Shown: positions 1 through 11,667, counted from the first letter of the stretch. The stretch: 64,000 nt of DNA from Erodium maritimum (GCA_963921825.1 OY997592.1:51294336-51358335); one strand, 5' to 3'. Notes: generated by a model from the sequence alone, not told the origin. Numbers and translations: made by a program.

Positions 1-325
1 TGCGTTTAAACCCGCAGGGCGTCAAGTTTTATGGACGTGCTGCTGTAGAGCTTTGAGTTGAAGCAGATTTGGTTGAAGATCCTCTTCCTCTTCCTCTGGC
101 TGCCCCCTTGCTTTTCCTCTGCCTCTTCCTCTTTCTCCAGATCCTTGCCTTTGTCCACCTTGTGGGATGACAAACTGGGCATCCTCGGTAATTCTTGACC
201 CATATCCTTGGCCTTGGAGAGACACAAAAGGGGTCTGCAGAAGTTCAAGATGCAAAACATTTGAGATGTGAGCAACAAGAACCATAATCCTCCTCTGTCA
301 TTGGTGTCTTCCCTTTCCTCTTACG

Positions 326-2092
326 TTATGTAGCAATTTTCTCAGATTCAGCTTCAGCTTCTCCATCTGTCATTGGTGGGGGTTCCTTCACAGGTATGTC
401 CTCGGTTACTTCATCAGTAATTGGGTCCTTGCCCATAGTAACCTCCTCTTCTTCGTCTCCTACAAAACCCCAAAAAACCGTTGTAAATATCTAAACAACC
501 CCAAAAAATGAAGCATACAAGTACATAATATATGGAAATTGCAACTTCATACCCTGAACTTTACCTTCAGCATTCTCAGTAGCTATTTCAAAAGAGAGTG
601 TCTGTTCTCTGTCATTGTCTCCTGCAACAAACACACAGGTGTAATGAACATCTATAAACCCCCCAAAATTTGCAGACAAGTACTAAATAAATGGAAATTG
701 CAAATGCATACCCAGAATTAGCCCTTCAGCATTCTCAGCAGCTGTTTCAAAAGAGAGAGTCTCATCTATGTCATTGTCTCCTGCAACAAACACACAAGTG
801 TACTGAACATCTACAAAACCCAAAAACTTTGCACACAAGTACCCAATATATGGAAATTGCAAATGCATACCCAGAATTGGCCCTTCAGCATTCTCAGCAG
901 CTGTTTCATCAGCAGGTACATCATCTGTGTCATCATCTCCTGCAAAATACGTGCAGATGTAAAAAACTTCTACACAACCACCAAAAAAAAATCGAGGGAT
1001 TACAATTTATATGACAATTGCATATAATACCATAAATTGGCCCTTCAAAATGCTCATGATCTGTTTCATCACCAGGTACAGCATATGTGTCATCATCTCA
1101 TGCCACAAACAAATTAAACAACTCTTAACAAAAACTAAGAAATCCCCTAACAATTTATACAACTACAAAATATACAAAATTTGAAACTGCATACCGAAAT
1201 CTCTCCCTTCAGCATTATCATCATCTGTTCCATCACTGAAAAACTCATCTGTGTCATAATCTGACCATCGTACAAACTCATCAGTTCAACCCCAAAAATT
1301 CAACACTCCTTAACTCTATATTTTACCTTGCAAATGACATAAATTCATAAATTCCTTACCAAAATGGCGAGATGAACCTTCCTCTACCCCATCATTGTCA
1401 TTCTCATCAGGAATCTGCTGAACGATCCTCCTTCCCTCCAACATGCACCATTTGTCTAGTTTGTGGCCACGTTTTAACACACGCTTAAGTTCAACCTTCG
1501 AGAAATATTCATTCTCGTCTTCATATAATTTTTGTCTCTCCCTGGGCTTCGTTACTTTCAAACCAATCATACTATTTTTGGTTGCCTCAATCCATCCAAT
1601 AATCACCTCACTAGGAGACACCACATGAAGTGGTGGAATACTATATATTACATACAACCTACGAGCTTCCCTACTACCTTTATAGTTCTTCAACCATCTA
1701 CCTACACACTTATCATTTTCCATATTCCTGACTACATTTCCCTTTTTCCCCTTAACATGCAGGGTACATGTGGGCTCAGATCCTGTTTCGAGCACTAGGG
1801 CAGTCAACTTGTAAAAACTGCATTCATCTTCAGTCATCACAAATACCCTCACAGACCCTCCCTCATACCTATTCTCGGGCCCTACAAGTTTCCCCCCATA
1901 ATTAATTTCTACACATATGCGTGGAGTCCCATCTGGGTCTAGATTTAGAGGTGGATATCGTGGATTTCGTGGTGCTTTTCCACCCCCACGAGCTCCACCC
2001 ACAGATTTATGCACGGAATCGAAATAAAAAGACAAAACCCAAACCCTAAATCTGTCAAAACTGGAAAACGAAACCCTAGATTTCAAAATCAA
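326..2092 (-). CDS. MULE-type protein with PB1-like N-terminal domain and acidic repeat tail (spliced, possibly broken)
   Basis: The main exon (about 2092 down to 1360, ending at a clean G|GTAAGG donor) encodes a domain with the core ICVEINYGGKLVG...YEGGSVRVF, resembling the PB1-like N-terminal domain of plant Mutator-like transposases. After it come five small exons (1195-1260, 1031-1099, 871-939, 712-780, 553-621) rich in Asp and Glu, then an exon starting at 459 that is again acidic (GDEEEEVT) and meets an in-frame TAA at 326-328. If that stop is real, the product is roughly 400 residues with no catalytic transposase core. The array exon at 1031-1099 has lost its acceptor AG (it reads AT). 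The start codon is uncertain; the listed ATG is the first in frame. It could be a transposase fragment, a captured gene or a decayed copy. Confidence 0.45.
553..1260 (-). repeat. Tandem array of five duplicated 66-69 bp mini-exons with flanking introns
   Basis: Five units of about 160 bp each contain an acceptor CAG, an exon encoding a peptide such as GDNDIDETLSFETAAENAEG, and a GTATGC-type donor. Exon lengths are 69, 69, 69, 69 and 66 bp, all multiples of three with the same phase, so any can be skipped without a frameshift. Units nearest 553-940 are the most alike; those at 1031-1260 are diverged. Confidence 0.75.
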
Positions 2093-2210
2093 AAACCCTA
2101 AATAAAGTGAGAAAACTTACTTTCCCCATTCGTGCTCCAAGCTTCAACGTCTTCTGCGATGAAACGCGCGCCCAACCTTCTTCTTCCTCGCGTCATGTTC
2201 GTCGTCGTCT

Positions 2211-2224
2211 GAGAGTGAGAGTTC

Positions 2225-2260
<36 letters not shown>
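2211..2260. repeat. (GTGAGA)n microsatellite
   Basis: A short run of GAGAGT/GTGAGA hexamers just upstream of the MULE-type gene. On the minus strand it reads as a Thr-Leu dipeptide repeat, which I treat as a by-product and not as a protein. Confidence 0.85.
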
Positions 2261-2491
2261 CAACTGAGGGGTCTTCTGGGTCAAGCGAGGGCATGATTGT
2301 CTTTTCGTGTGAGTAAATACCCACGTGCGAGACACGTGCGCTCGTTTCCGTCCAATTTCTAACTCCGTCAGGCCTTGGGTATTAAAGCGACACAAATTTA
2401 CATTCTAGGGTATTGAGGTGACACTAAAAATAGTTAGGGTATTGAGGTGACGCTAACCATATAGTTAGGGTATTGAGGTGAAAATTGCCCC

Positions 2492-4711
2492 TTTTAATAT
2501 AATTAAGTATATCAATCAGGGTACTACTTTCAAAATGCACACTTTCTCGTAGAACTCTCAACTCAAAAAATAAATCGACTCCATCAATATCAGAACAATC
2601 ATTATGTTTCAAACCATTTTCAAGATTCAAACATCTTTCGTCTAAACAAACATCATCTAATGACTTCAATTTTTTATAAAGTAAATAAAAAACCAAATAT
2701 ATTTTTGTACATGTTAAATTGATCAAATCTACTTGTAAGTGATGAAATGGCATGATCTACTATATATAAGAATAAATCAGTTCTAAAGGATTCTTGGGGG
2801 GTCTTTCTGGTTTCATTACCAACATTTTCATCAAAACGTTTATTTCTACAAACTAAACGTTTCTCACGAAATGTAGGTTCTATATCCATGTCTATAGCTA
2901 TTTGTTTAGCATACATCATGACATCATCAAAATCATATTCCCTTTATTTTTCAAAATAACCGATAAGACATTCCAATTGATCTATAGCATTATCAATACA
3001 AATATTGTCTGATTGTAATTTTTTGCTAACTAAATTAATAGAAGACAACACATCATACCAAATAACCAATCCAAGTAAAAATTCAAAATTTTCAAGCTCA
3101 TAAGTTGCTAAACATTCTGACTCACTTTTAATTTTTGGATCTTCACTAGAAATAGATAATTGAAACAAGGCACTTCTTACCTCAGAAGTTTGAAATATTA
3201 CCGTTTTGATGCTTTTGATACGACTTTCCCATCGTGTTTGGGATAAGGGTTTCAAAGTCAAACTTGAAACATTATCGGTTAGAATTTTCCATCTTTTTGT
3301 GGACGAGAAAAATAGAGTATACAAGCGTTACAACACTCCAAAAAGGGATACAACCTTGGTACAAGAATTAGTCATGTCACATATAACTAAATTCAAACTT
3401 TGACAACCACAAGGAGTTTAAAAGGCTCTAGGATTAATATCTAAAATTCTTTTTTGCACCCCACGATGTTTTCCCTTCATATTTGACCCATTGTCATACC
3501 CTTATCCCCTTAAATCATTTAAATCTAGTCCTATAGTCTTTATTTCACCCACAATAGAGTCAAAAAGTCATTCACCAGATGTATCATCTACTTCCAAGAA
3601 TCCTAAAAAGTATTCGACTACTCTAACGTTACTTGATGACATATCCAAACATCTCACAACAATAGACATCTGTTCTCTATGACTAATATCATGGGTACAA
3701 TCAAGTATGATAGAAAAATATTTGGCATCCACAACGATTTTCATTATTTTTGTTCTAATTTCACATGCCAATAAATTGATAAGCTCGTTTTGTATTTTGT
3801 GCCCAAGGTAATGACTATGAATCTCATTATTTTCTATTCTTCGAATATGTTCTTGCATAATGAGATCAAATTTAGCAATCATCTCAATCAAACTTAAAAA
3901 ATTGCCATTGCTTTCTTGGTAAATTTTTTTATTTGATCCGCGAAAAGATAAATTATTTTTACCAAGAGTTTTAACTACAACAATGATTCTTGTTAGCACA
4001 TTCTTCCAATCTTCCTTGTCTTTATCTATTCGATCTTGAATATTTTTATCAATTGTCTTATTTTGTTAATCTCATTTCTAATTCAATCCATGCACCCATA
4101 TTAACTATATGCTCATTACTTATTTCATGCCTCTTAAGTGTAGCTACAATATTTTTCCAATCATTTGTACCTTCATTAGCTAACTTACTTGTACTTCGAG
4201 CATCAAACAACTTACAGCAGAAACAAAACACTTTATTCAAATCCATATAATAAATTAATCATTTTCTTTCATATTTTTCCCCATTGGCCAATTTTTGAAA
4301 ATAATATGCAGAAGAAAAGTGTCGAACTGACTGATCTTTGGAAAAATCTATATTAGAAATTCTAATAGGACCTTTTTCTACTAACAAATCTCTAAAATTA
4401 CTACTCACCTCTACCCATTGACTAGGGTCATGAACATTTCTAAGCACTGAGTCACCTAATTCATTACCTTGTTGCTTTACATCATCTATAGTTTCCTGAC
4501 TTCAAACCTCTTGGTTAACTAAAACTTCATCCTTATTACTAATTTCAGGATTATCAAGATGCAAGGGATCATTAGAACAATCACCAATATTTTTTAAATT
4601 TGTTTTTGTTATGAACTTATCTAAAGCTCCCTTTTGTTAACTTATAAAGCATCAATTTTCCTCTTTTTTTTCCAGATTAGGATAACCAGATTCATGCTTC
4701 CTACACGACAT
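2492..4711 (-). pseudogene. hAT-superfamily transposase pseudogene (ZMYM1-like; TTF-type zinc finger, DUF4371)
   Basis: Reading leftward from ATG 4711, one finds QKGALDKF (about 4630), a TTF-type zinc finger with FCFCCKLF (about 4215-4240), a DUF4371-like block (3568-3999, containing [19 protein letters not shown]), the conserved stretches KGKHRGVQKR and TRWESRIKS (about 3470 and 3220), and a C-terminal helical part ending at ILNYIK (2500). The gene is dead. A TGA replaces an expected Trp at 4256-4258, the frame shifts near 4055, several further stops lie between 3320 and 3570, and another shift lies near 2700. The hAT C-terminal dimerisation domain is missing because the Mutator-like element begins at 2491; it probably lies left of the window. 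Plant relatives are often annotated as TTF-type zinc finger or zinc finger MYM-type protein 1-like. Confidence 0.8.
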
Positions 4712-5326
4712 TTTGAAATAAGAGTTCACTTACTTAGATTCTATCGATACGTCATACAACACATACCATACTTCAGATCCCACTGAATCTACAAAACTTT
4801 AAAAACGCTATTAAAGGTCATACATATTTCTTGGCTCTAATGAGTGCTCTAGGAAGACTCCGCCCCAAATCTTTCATAGATGGTGGCCCACCATCACACA
4901 CACGTCGATAGCTCATTAAGTGCTTCTCACAAGCACTATCCCGATCGGGTCTGGAGCTATTAATGACATAGAGTCCATCTTGTCAGCAGAATCCATCAAA
5001 TGCGTCTCTTTAGCACCACCAAAAATGGTTATGGACTAATATCTATCAAGTGCGTCTCACAAGCACCACAAAAACTAGTGATGGATTACAATCTATCAAA
5101 GTATTCAGATTCTTCCGATGTGGGACAAAGTCCAAATAAGTCAAAGCTCGTTTAGAGCTATTTTCCAACAAAACACACCAGAGCATGAGATGGTGATGAA
5201 ACATCATGATAGCAACGCCGTCGTTGCCTTTTTTCTCTTCTAGGTTATACTTTTTACTCTTAGTAAAATAAATATGAATGTTATTTTCCATATCTATTAA
5301 GGGTCAATAGTAGATAGTCTTCTTAA
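4712..5326 (-). other. Gene-free stretch with short repeats, possible copia-type LTR remnant
   Basis: No coding potential. On the minus strand a segment begins TGTTTTGTTGGAAAATAGC (about 5163-5181) and soon carries TTTGTCCCACATCGG, a phrase common in plant LTRs. Leftward, a phrase like GTGCTTGTGAGACGCACTTGA recurs imperfectly three times between 4910 and 5100. No second LTR, binding site or target duplication was seen, so the LTR reading is tentative. Confidence 0.3.
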
Positions 5327-5359
5327 ATATTTTTTTTTTGAAACGAAGTGTGAACTTTA

Positions 5360-5956
5360 TTAATTGAACTTTTGTAAGATAGACATAAACGCGGCCAGAA
5401 TAGTAAATCCAGACCACGAGAGGACAGGCAAAGAACGGGCTTCCCGGGCTAGCCAGTGGGCTGCACCGTTCACTGACCTAGAGATGTACTCGAGTTTGAC
5501 ATCCTCGAGAGTAGTGAGCAGGGACCTGTAGTCGTCGACCAACCGTTCCCGTGGGGAGAAGACCTGGTGCGTGCCTTGAATCAGATGTACCGGATACTGA
5601 GCGTCACTCTGTATGATGACCCTGGACGAGTGCGAGGCGTGTATCCATTCCAGGGCCTTCCAGATCGCCATTGCCTCCGAGTATTCAGGGTTGAGTGCCC
5701 CGCTTCCATATCCATTTCGTGCTTCCCGGACCCCTCCCATGTCAGTGCGACAGATCCAACCCCACCCAAATTGTCCTGAGGCTGCAAAGGTCGCCCCGTC
5801 AACATTGATCAAGAGCCAGTCAGGGGGAGGGGGTTTCCATTTAGTCTGCGCAGGTCGGGGGATAGCGACGGGCTTCCGGAGGCCCGATTGTGCTTCCGAC
5901 CAGCTATGCTGGTTACTAAGGACCGTGGAAACCAATTCTTGTAGGATGGAGGTCAC
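5360..5956 (-). pseudogene. LINE ORF2 C-terminal RNase H-like domain (RVT_3)
   Basis: 198 open residues starting one codon after a stop that separates them from the zinc-binding segment in the same frame. It contains WLLINVDGA (first catalytic Asp), a conserved Glu in NPEYSEAMAIWKALEW, and an SDAQ segment (third acidic residue), then RSVNGAAHWLAREA. This is the plant LINE RNase H family that would degrade RNA in the RNA-DNA hybrid during target-primed reverse transcription. As part of a broken ORF2 it is not expected to be made. Confidence 0.85.
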
Positions 5957-5962
5957 CTGGTC

Positions 5963-6226
5963 CTAGACCATAGTGTTTCTCGCTTTCCATATCTCCCAGA
6001 GCACGAGACAGGCTTTGCTCCGGGTCACAGCCTCCGGTATCAAGAAGAGGGCCGAGAGCCAGTCAGTTAAAGAAGACGATGAAGGATCAGGAACAAGCAG
6101 GCCCGCTTTATCCCAGACCGACTTCGCAAACGGGCAGGACAGCATAACATGGTCCGTAGTTTCCAAGTCTGATTGACACATCGGACAGGTGGCCGGAATT
6201 GGGACGAACTTGGTTCGGAGGTTCAT
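5963..6226 (-). pseudogene. LINE ORF2 zinc-binding reverse transcriptase domain (zf-RVT)
   Basis: 87 residues with C-P-M-C, then H-V-M-L-S-C-P-F-A and W, followed by a Trp-rich helix (LVLWEIWKARN). This matches the zf-RVT segment lying between the reverse transcriptase and RNase H of plant LINE ORF2 proteins. It is in the same frame as the RNase H piece but separated from it by a TAG. Confidence 0.8.
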
Positions 6227-6645
6227 TGCGACCTGCAGTGTACCTGAGATAGCCCACCATATAAAGACCTTGATCCGTGGTTGAATATCCTGATCCCAGA
6301 TACCCGTCCATACCGTTGTCCCTGTAGAGACGTGCCATCGACCGTTCTCTCTGGACAGTGCCCTATAACCCTCTTTGACTGAATACTCACCTCTGATGTT
6401 GTACTTCTATGACCATTTGTCTGTATGCCGGGGAAGAGGCGGGGGCACCTGAAGGACATCCTCAACAATAGCCGGAGGGAGGATCGACTGAATCTTCTGC
6501 ACATCCCATTCATGGTCGACGGTGGCTAGGTCCGACACCATAAGGGCCGGTGTGATACACGTATGCATGGGAATAACCGGGTTATCCCCCAAAAGACATA
6601 GGGGTCCCTCAACCATAGTAGTTCGACCGTCACCGATAGTACGAA

Positions 6646-8943
6646 TTAGCCCCCCTCGGAGCAGGCCCTGAGTGCCACGAAGACCCGACCAGATTTGACT
6701 GGGTCCATTCCCCTTCCCGCCGTCAGGAAGTCACCCTGTGGGTAATACCGTGCCTTAAGAATACGAGCCACCAGACAGTCGGGTTGAATAACCAATTCCC
6801 ACCCCATTTTTGCCAGCATTGCAATATTCATATCTCTCATGTCTTTGAACCCCATCCTCCCATCCTCCTTTGGTCTACACAATTTCGTCTAGTCTTGCCA
6901 AATAATCGGTCTTGTTCCTCTGGGAGTTCTCGTCCACCAGTACCGAGCTAGTGCGACATGGATTTTATTGATTGATTCCCTTGGGAACATGAACACGCTC
7001 ATCGCGTAGATTGGCATGGCCTGGAGGACTAATTTGATCATCACCTCCTTCCCTCCTGCCGACAGCATCTGACCATCCCAAGTCCTAATTTTGGCCACTA
7101 TCCGGTCACATAAGAATTGGAGGCTCTGGCCTTTTTTCCGGCCCAACATATTGGGGACTCCCAGGTACTTAGTCGGCCCCGAGATTTCCTGAATGCCCAG
7201 TATTTTACAGCATGTTGCTCTGTTGGCCGGAGTTGTATTAGTACTGAAGAATATGGACGATTTACCTTTATTTATAACTTGACCCGAAAGGCGGCCAAAA
7301 GTTTGAAGGATATTACTCAGATGGGTCGCCTCTTCTTGATCCGCCCTGTAGAATATGTAACAGTCGTCCGCAAAAAATATATGAGAGACCAGCGGAGCCC
7401 CTCGAGCTACTGATACCCCATGAATATGTCCAACCCTTTCTGCTTGAATGAGCATCCAAGATAGACCCTCCATACAGAAGAGAAACATGTACGACGATAG
7501 GGGGTCACCTTGTCTGATACCCCGTCCTGTTGTAAACGGGGTCGTATGCTTCCCGTCAGAGCTGACCGTATACTCGATTGATCTCATACACGCGAGAACC
7601 ATCGCCCACCAACCCATATCAAAGCCAAACGCTCCCATCATAGAGAGCAAGAAAGACCACTCCACTCTGTCGTAGACCTTACTAATATCTAATTTCAAGG
7701 CCATAAAACCACGTTGTCCCTGTGTTTTATGTCTGAGGGTGTGAATGATCTCATAGGAGATGATGACATCGTCCTGCATATGTCTTCCCGAGACAAAAGC
7801 CCCCTGGTTTGTTGAGATTATCGGGTCCAGTAGGGGTTTGATCCGATTGGCTAGGACCTTAGAAAGAATTCTAAAGATCATGTTGCATAAAGCAATTGGC
7901 CTCAGTTCCGCAATCTTCTTCGCCCCTGACATCTTCAGAATCATAATCAAAGTGGTCTTGTTGATATCATGATCAATAGTGCATGTCAAGACTGCAGTGC
8001 GGACAAAGTCAATGACCTCCGGAGCCAAAGTATCCCAATAATGTTGGAAAAACTTTGGTTTGAGTCCGTCCGGTTTCGGTGATTTCGACGGGCCCATTTG
8101 GAACACTACGTGGCGTACCTCTTGATCCGTTACCCTTTGCGTGAGTTGTAAGTTCTGTGCCGAGGTGATCATATTCGGGACTGACATGGGGAGGTCATAG
8201 TCTTCGATGTCGCCCGCTGTGAAGATATTAGCAAAATATGAGTGGAGTAGGTCACTCATTCCTGTATTCCATTGCACTTCTACTCCTTCATCATTTATCA
8301 AGGACTTGAGCTTGTTTTTCACCTGGCGCTTGGTGGACGATCTCTGAAAGAAACCTGTATTACGGTCCCCTTCCCCAAGCCAGTGTTGTTTCGCTCTTTG
8401 TCGCCAGAATTGTTCATGTGTAGCCAGTGCCCTGTTATACTGTTTTTGAATTGCCAGTCTCTTCCTGATTCCCTGTCTGTCTGTACAGCCATTCAACTCA
8501 GCAAGCACCCGCTGTAGCCTTCGGATCTGGTTAATGTTGTCCCGAAAAATCTTCTGGCCCCAATCATCCAGGGAGACCCTGATGACCTTAATGTGATGCT
8601 TGATGTGACGATTCCCCGGCTGACCCCACTCTGTCTGAATCAATGGACCACACTCCGGGTGATCAATCCACATATTCTCAAAACGAAACTGGTGGAGCCG
8701 TCGTTCCACTGGTTCCTTCTGGATTTGGAGAAGGATGGGTTTGTGGTCCGAAGTCGATATGCCCAGGTTCTGTAACTCCACATCCTTGAAACGATCTCGA
8801 GCCTGCAGGGAGATGAAGGCTCTGTTCAGCTGGCTTTCCACTAGCGACTTAGCATCCTGACCTCGTGCCCACGTGAACTGGTACCCTTGCAATGACACCT
8901 CTTCCACTCCAATATCCGATACGGCCTGCTGGAAGCCTTGCAT
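6646..8943 (-). pseudogene. LINE ORF2 reverse transcriptase with flanking connector
   Basis: The long open stretch (6889-8943, 684 residues) opens with the tail of the endonuclease (TWARG near residue 25) and continues into a complete-looking reverse transcriptase. Visible motifs are SPGPDGL-like KSPKPDGL, an RPIALCN block, the SK.YDRVEWSFL motif (Ala replaced by Val), GRGIRQGDPLSSYMF and the catalytic FADD (about residue 520). A TAG at about 6887 sits where related proteins have Trp, after which the connector CRPKEDGRMGFKDM continues in the same frame to 6646. Catalytic residues survive, but the missing in-frame N-terminus and the downstream breaks make it inactive. Confidence 0.85.
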
Positions 8944-9556
8944 AAGGGGTAGTGGGTATACCCCCCACCCCGCTTTTCTGACGGACGTAAGATTCCATTA
9001 AAATCCTCCATTAGGATCCAATCAGCCAGTGCCAGGATTGTGGCCAGATGTCTTAGATTTGCCCACGTCAAATGCCGACGCTCCCATATCGGTTCCCCAT
9101 AGATACCTGTGAAACGAAAAGGTGCTTCCTGACCTAACTATACGGTCGTATCGATATGTGATTGTTGCATCGATAGTATCGTAACCTTGTACTGTTCAGT
9201 CCATAACATCATCACACCCCTTTATTTGTCGGGGAACCGGATCCCGGGACGGCCTGTGGTATGAATCCCGGAATGCCCATACCTCCATGGAAACCTAGCG
9301 TTCTGCGCAGGATAGCAAGACGCGATCTCGAATTCCGAGATTCCACGTGACGGGTCTCCGTCAGGAATATGATGTCGGGTTTGTACCGGGTCACCAAATC
9401 CTTCAATTGGCGCCGGTTATGGTCCGTACCTAGACCTCTACAATTCCAGGCCAGTAGAGTAGGCATAATAACAAAATCAGAAACCCTAGAAACGGTAGAA
9501 TCACCTATCGGCACCCTGACGATGGAAGATGACTTCCGGCCTGGTGTGTCCGCCAA
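8841..9556 (-). pseudogene. LINE ORF2 endonuclease domain, copy 1
   Basis: The exonuclease-endonuclease-phosphatase fold is recognisable in two frames. One open piece (9212-9556) carries LLAWNCRGLG and DIIFLTETRH, the N-terminal active-site motifs. A second (8841-9071) carries LADWILMEDFNGIL, corresponding to the G-D-F-N motif. The two are separated by a frameshift and stops, and a further frameshift near 8945 separates them from the reverse transcriptase. Confidence 0.75.
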
Positions 9557-9844
9557 TTCTCCCTTGATTGACCAGCAGTATACGAGCAGGTATCTGTGAG
9601 CGCGAAGTAGGAGTCAAGACGATCGGAATAAAACACGGCGCTGTGGCGAAATCGATCAGAGTTGCCACGATGAGCCGTCGGGAGCCAGATAAGGTTCGGA
9701 GGTCGCTGGCGACTGTCACGATGAGCCGTCGGGATCCAGAGAGGACCCGGATGACGCTGGCGACTGGGGTGGCCAAGACGAATCAGAGACCGGTGGGATC
9801 GATTCCCGACCTAGAGAGAGAGATCGGGGTCAGGATGCTTTCCA

Positions 9845-10560
9845 CTAGCGACTTAGCATCCTGACCTCGTGCCCACGTGAACTGGTACCCTTGCAATGGC
9901 ACCTCTTCCACTCCAATATCCGATACGGCCTGCTGGAAGCCTTGCATAAGGGGTAGTGGGTATACCCCCCACCCCGCTTTTCTGACGGACGTAAGATTCC
10001 ATTAAAATCCTCCATTAGGATCCAATCAGCCAGTGCCAGGATTGTGGCCAGATGTCTTAGATTTGCCCACGTCAAATGCCGACGCTCCCATATCGGTTCC
10101 CCATAGATACCTGTGAAACGAAAAGGTGCTTCCTGACCTAACTATACGGTCGTATCGATATGTGATTGTTGCATCGATAGTATCGTAACCTTGTACTGTT
10201 CAGTCCATAACATCATCACACCCCTTTATTTGTCGGGGAACCGGATCCTGGGACGGCCTGTGGTATGAATCCCGGAATGCCCATACCTCCATGGAAACCT
10301 AGCGTTCTGCGCAGGATAGCAAGACGCGATCTCGAATTCCGAGATTCCACGTGACGGGTCTCCGTCAGGAATAGGATGTCGGGTTTGTACCGGGTCACCA
10401 AATCCTTCAATTGGCGCCGGTTATGGTCCGTACCTAGACCTCTACAATTCCAGGCCAGTAGAGTAGGCATAATAACAAAATCAGAAACCCTAGAAACGGT
10501 AGAATCACCTATCGGCACCCTGACGATGGAAGATGACTTCCGGCCTGGTGTGTCCGCCAA
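9845..10560 (-). pseudogene. LINE ORF2 endonuclease domain, copy 2 (tandem duplicate)
   Basis: A near-identical copy of the preceding endonuclease segment displaced by exactly 1004 bp. The open pieces are 10216-10560 and 9845-10075, with the same frameshift. It differs from copy 1 by only a handful of base changes; one changes the residue after DI in the TETRH motif region (Ile to Leu). Confidence 0.8.
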
Positions 10561-10834
10561 TTCTCCCTTGATTGACCAACAGTATACGAGCAGGTATCTG
10601 TGAGCGCGAAGTAGGAGTCAAGACGATCGGAATAAAACACGGCGCTGTGGCGAAATCGATCAGAGTTGCCACGATGAGCCGTCGGGAGCCAGATAAGGTT
10701 CGGAGGTCGCTGGCGACTGTCACGATGAGCCGTCGGGATCCAGAGAGGACCTGGATGACGCTGGCGACTGGGGTGGCCAAGACGAATCAGAGACCGGTGG
10801 GATCGATTCCCGACCTAGAGAGAGAGATCGGGGT

Positions 10835-11029
10835 AGGGATCTGAAACCAGGGGGCGGTGGTCCTCGGGTAGAGCGAGTGAACGATGACAAGACTGGATGC
10901 CGGTGACCGATGCGGATTGAGCAAGTGCGACTGCGGCTGCGGCGGCGACGGTAACCCGAGTAGGGTAGAGGATAACCTCAGGGAGGTTGAGTGGAGAGCG
11001 TCTACTCCTATTTCTTAATTGTTATAAAC

Positions 11030-11030
<1 letters not shown>
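10835..11030 (-). other. LINE 5' end and flank
   Basis: GC-rich sequence with GCGGCTGCGGCGGCG-like triplets that on the minus strand is the start of the LINE copy. No ORF1 could be recognised. The element-flank boundary is placed near 11011 from the TTCTTAA repeat. Confidence 0.5.

Positions 11031-11067
<37 letters not shown>
11031..11067. repeat. (ATT)n microsatellite
   Basis: About twelve ATT units immediately right of the LINE 5' end and its putative target duplication. Confidence 0.95.
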
Positions 11068-11667
11068 GTTATTATGATTATTGTATTTTATAGTAAAAAA
11101 CAAAAGGTGACTTTAGTATGTGAAGATGCATATTGAGAACTAAATTCTTTAATCACATAAAATTTTGGTCAAAGTTAATGCTTACAAAAAAATATATATG
11201 ATCTACATCAATTGTATACCAACAATCAGGTTCAATCTCATTCTTCAATAGGTGAGGTCTATTTTTTTTTCATACACATGTCAACCAAAACAGAAATAAA
11301 TAACACTAACAATATAATTATTGACGTGAAACATTGATATTAAGGGCCTAAACTAAAATAGTTTGAAAAGTCCAATAATATTGAAAGACAGCAGAACATC
11401 ACTGAAAAATCTAATTTTATTTAAGAAACGAAAAATCCATACAAAAACAAAACTTTTATAAATGAATATAGTTAGAGGAACGACTTCTATTAATTAACGA
11501 AAAAAACAATTAAGTTTCCTAATTTCGTAATAAAGTAGGGATCACGTATTTGACTTTTATAAACCGCCTTATTGCAGGTTCTGTTAAGGAACTTTCCAAT
11601 CTGTTTCACCGACATAAGTCCTTTTGTGTTTAGATTTCCTAAACCCTCAGCCTCTCTAATTTTCCCT

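Larger units (their letters stand above)
1..2491 (-). mobile_element. Mutator-like element, 5' portion (runs off the left edge)
   Basis: The right end reads, on the minus strand, GGGGCAATTTTCACCTCAA and then repeats the phrase CACCTCAATACCC three times (about 2410-2480), a terminal-repeat style typical of Mutator-like elements in this window. The end abuts sequence that continues a broken hAT transposase gene, so it marks an insertion boundary at 2491/2492. The predicted 9-bp target duplication is TTTTAATAT (2492-2500), but the partner copy lies outside the window. The element carries one gene with a PB1-like N-terminal domain as in plant MULE transposases. The transposase core, if present, would lie left of base 1. 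The superfamily call is inferred. Confidence 0.5.
8833..10834. repeat. Direct tandem duplication inside the LINE, period 1004 bp
   Basis: Copy 1 spans 8833-9830 and copy 2 spans 9837-10834. I count about five substitutions over roughly 1 kb, so the event is recent relative to the decay of the LINE. A six-base filler (9831-9836) sits at the junction. Confidence 0.93.
5327..11011 (-). mobile_element. L1-type LINE retrotransposon, inactive, ORF2 with internal tandem duplication
   Basis: On the minus strand the order is endonuclease, reverse transcriptase, zf-RVT zinc-binding domain and RNase H, then an AATAAA-like stretch and a poly(A) tail (T-run on plus at about 5329-5339). A 7-bp direct repeat TTCTTAA flanks the element at 5320-5326 and 11012-11018 and is a plausible target-site duplication. 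No ORF1/gag-like gene was recognised upstream of the endonuclease, so the copy is either 5'-truncated or lacks ORF1. ORF2 is broken by frameshifts near 8950, 6640, 6400 and 6230 and by stops at about 6887 and 5960. Confidence 0.85.

Noticed and set aside
2144-2395. Minus-strand frame with Thr-Leu repeats
   Set aside because: Produced by the GTGAGA microsatellite.
6889-8943. 684-residue LINE reverse transcriptase as an active gene
   Set aside because: The catalytic motifs survive, but the endonuclease is out of frame and duplicated and the downstream domains are broken.
9568-10844. Plus-strand frames in the duplicated LINE segment
   Set aside because: They are antisense to the LINE endonuclease region and were simply copied with it.
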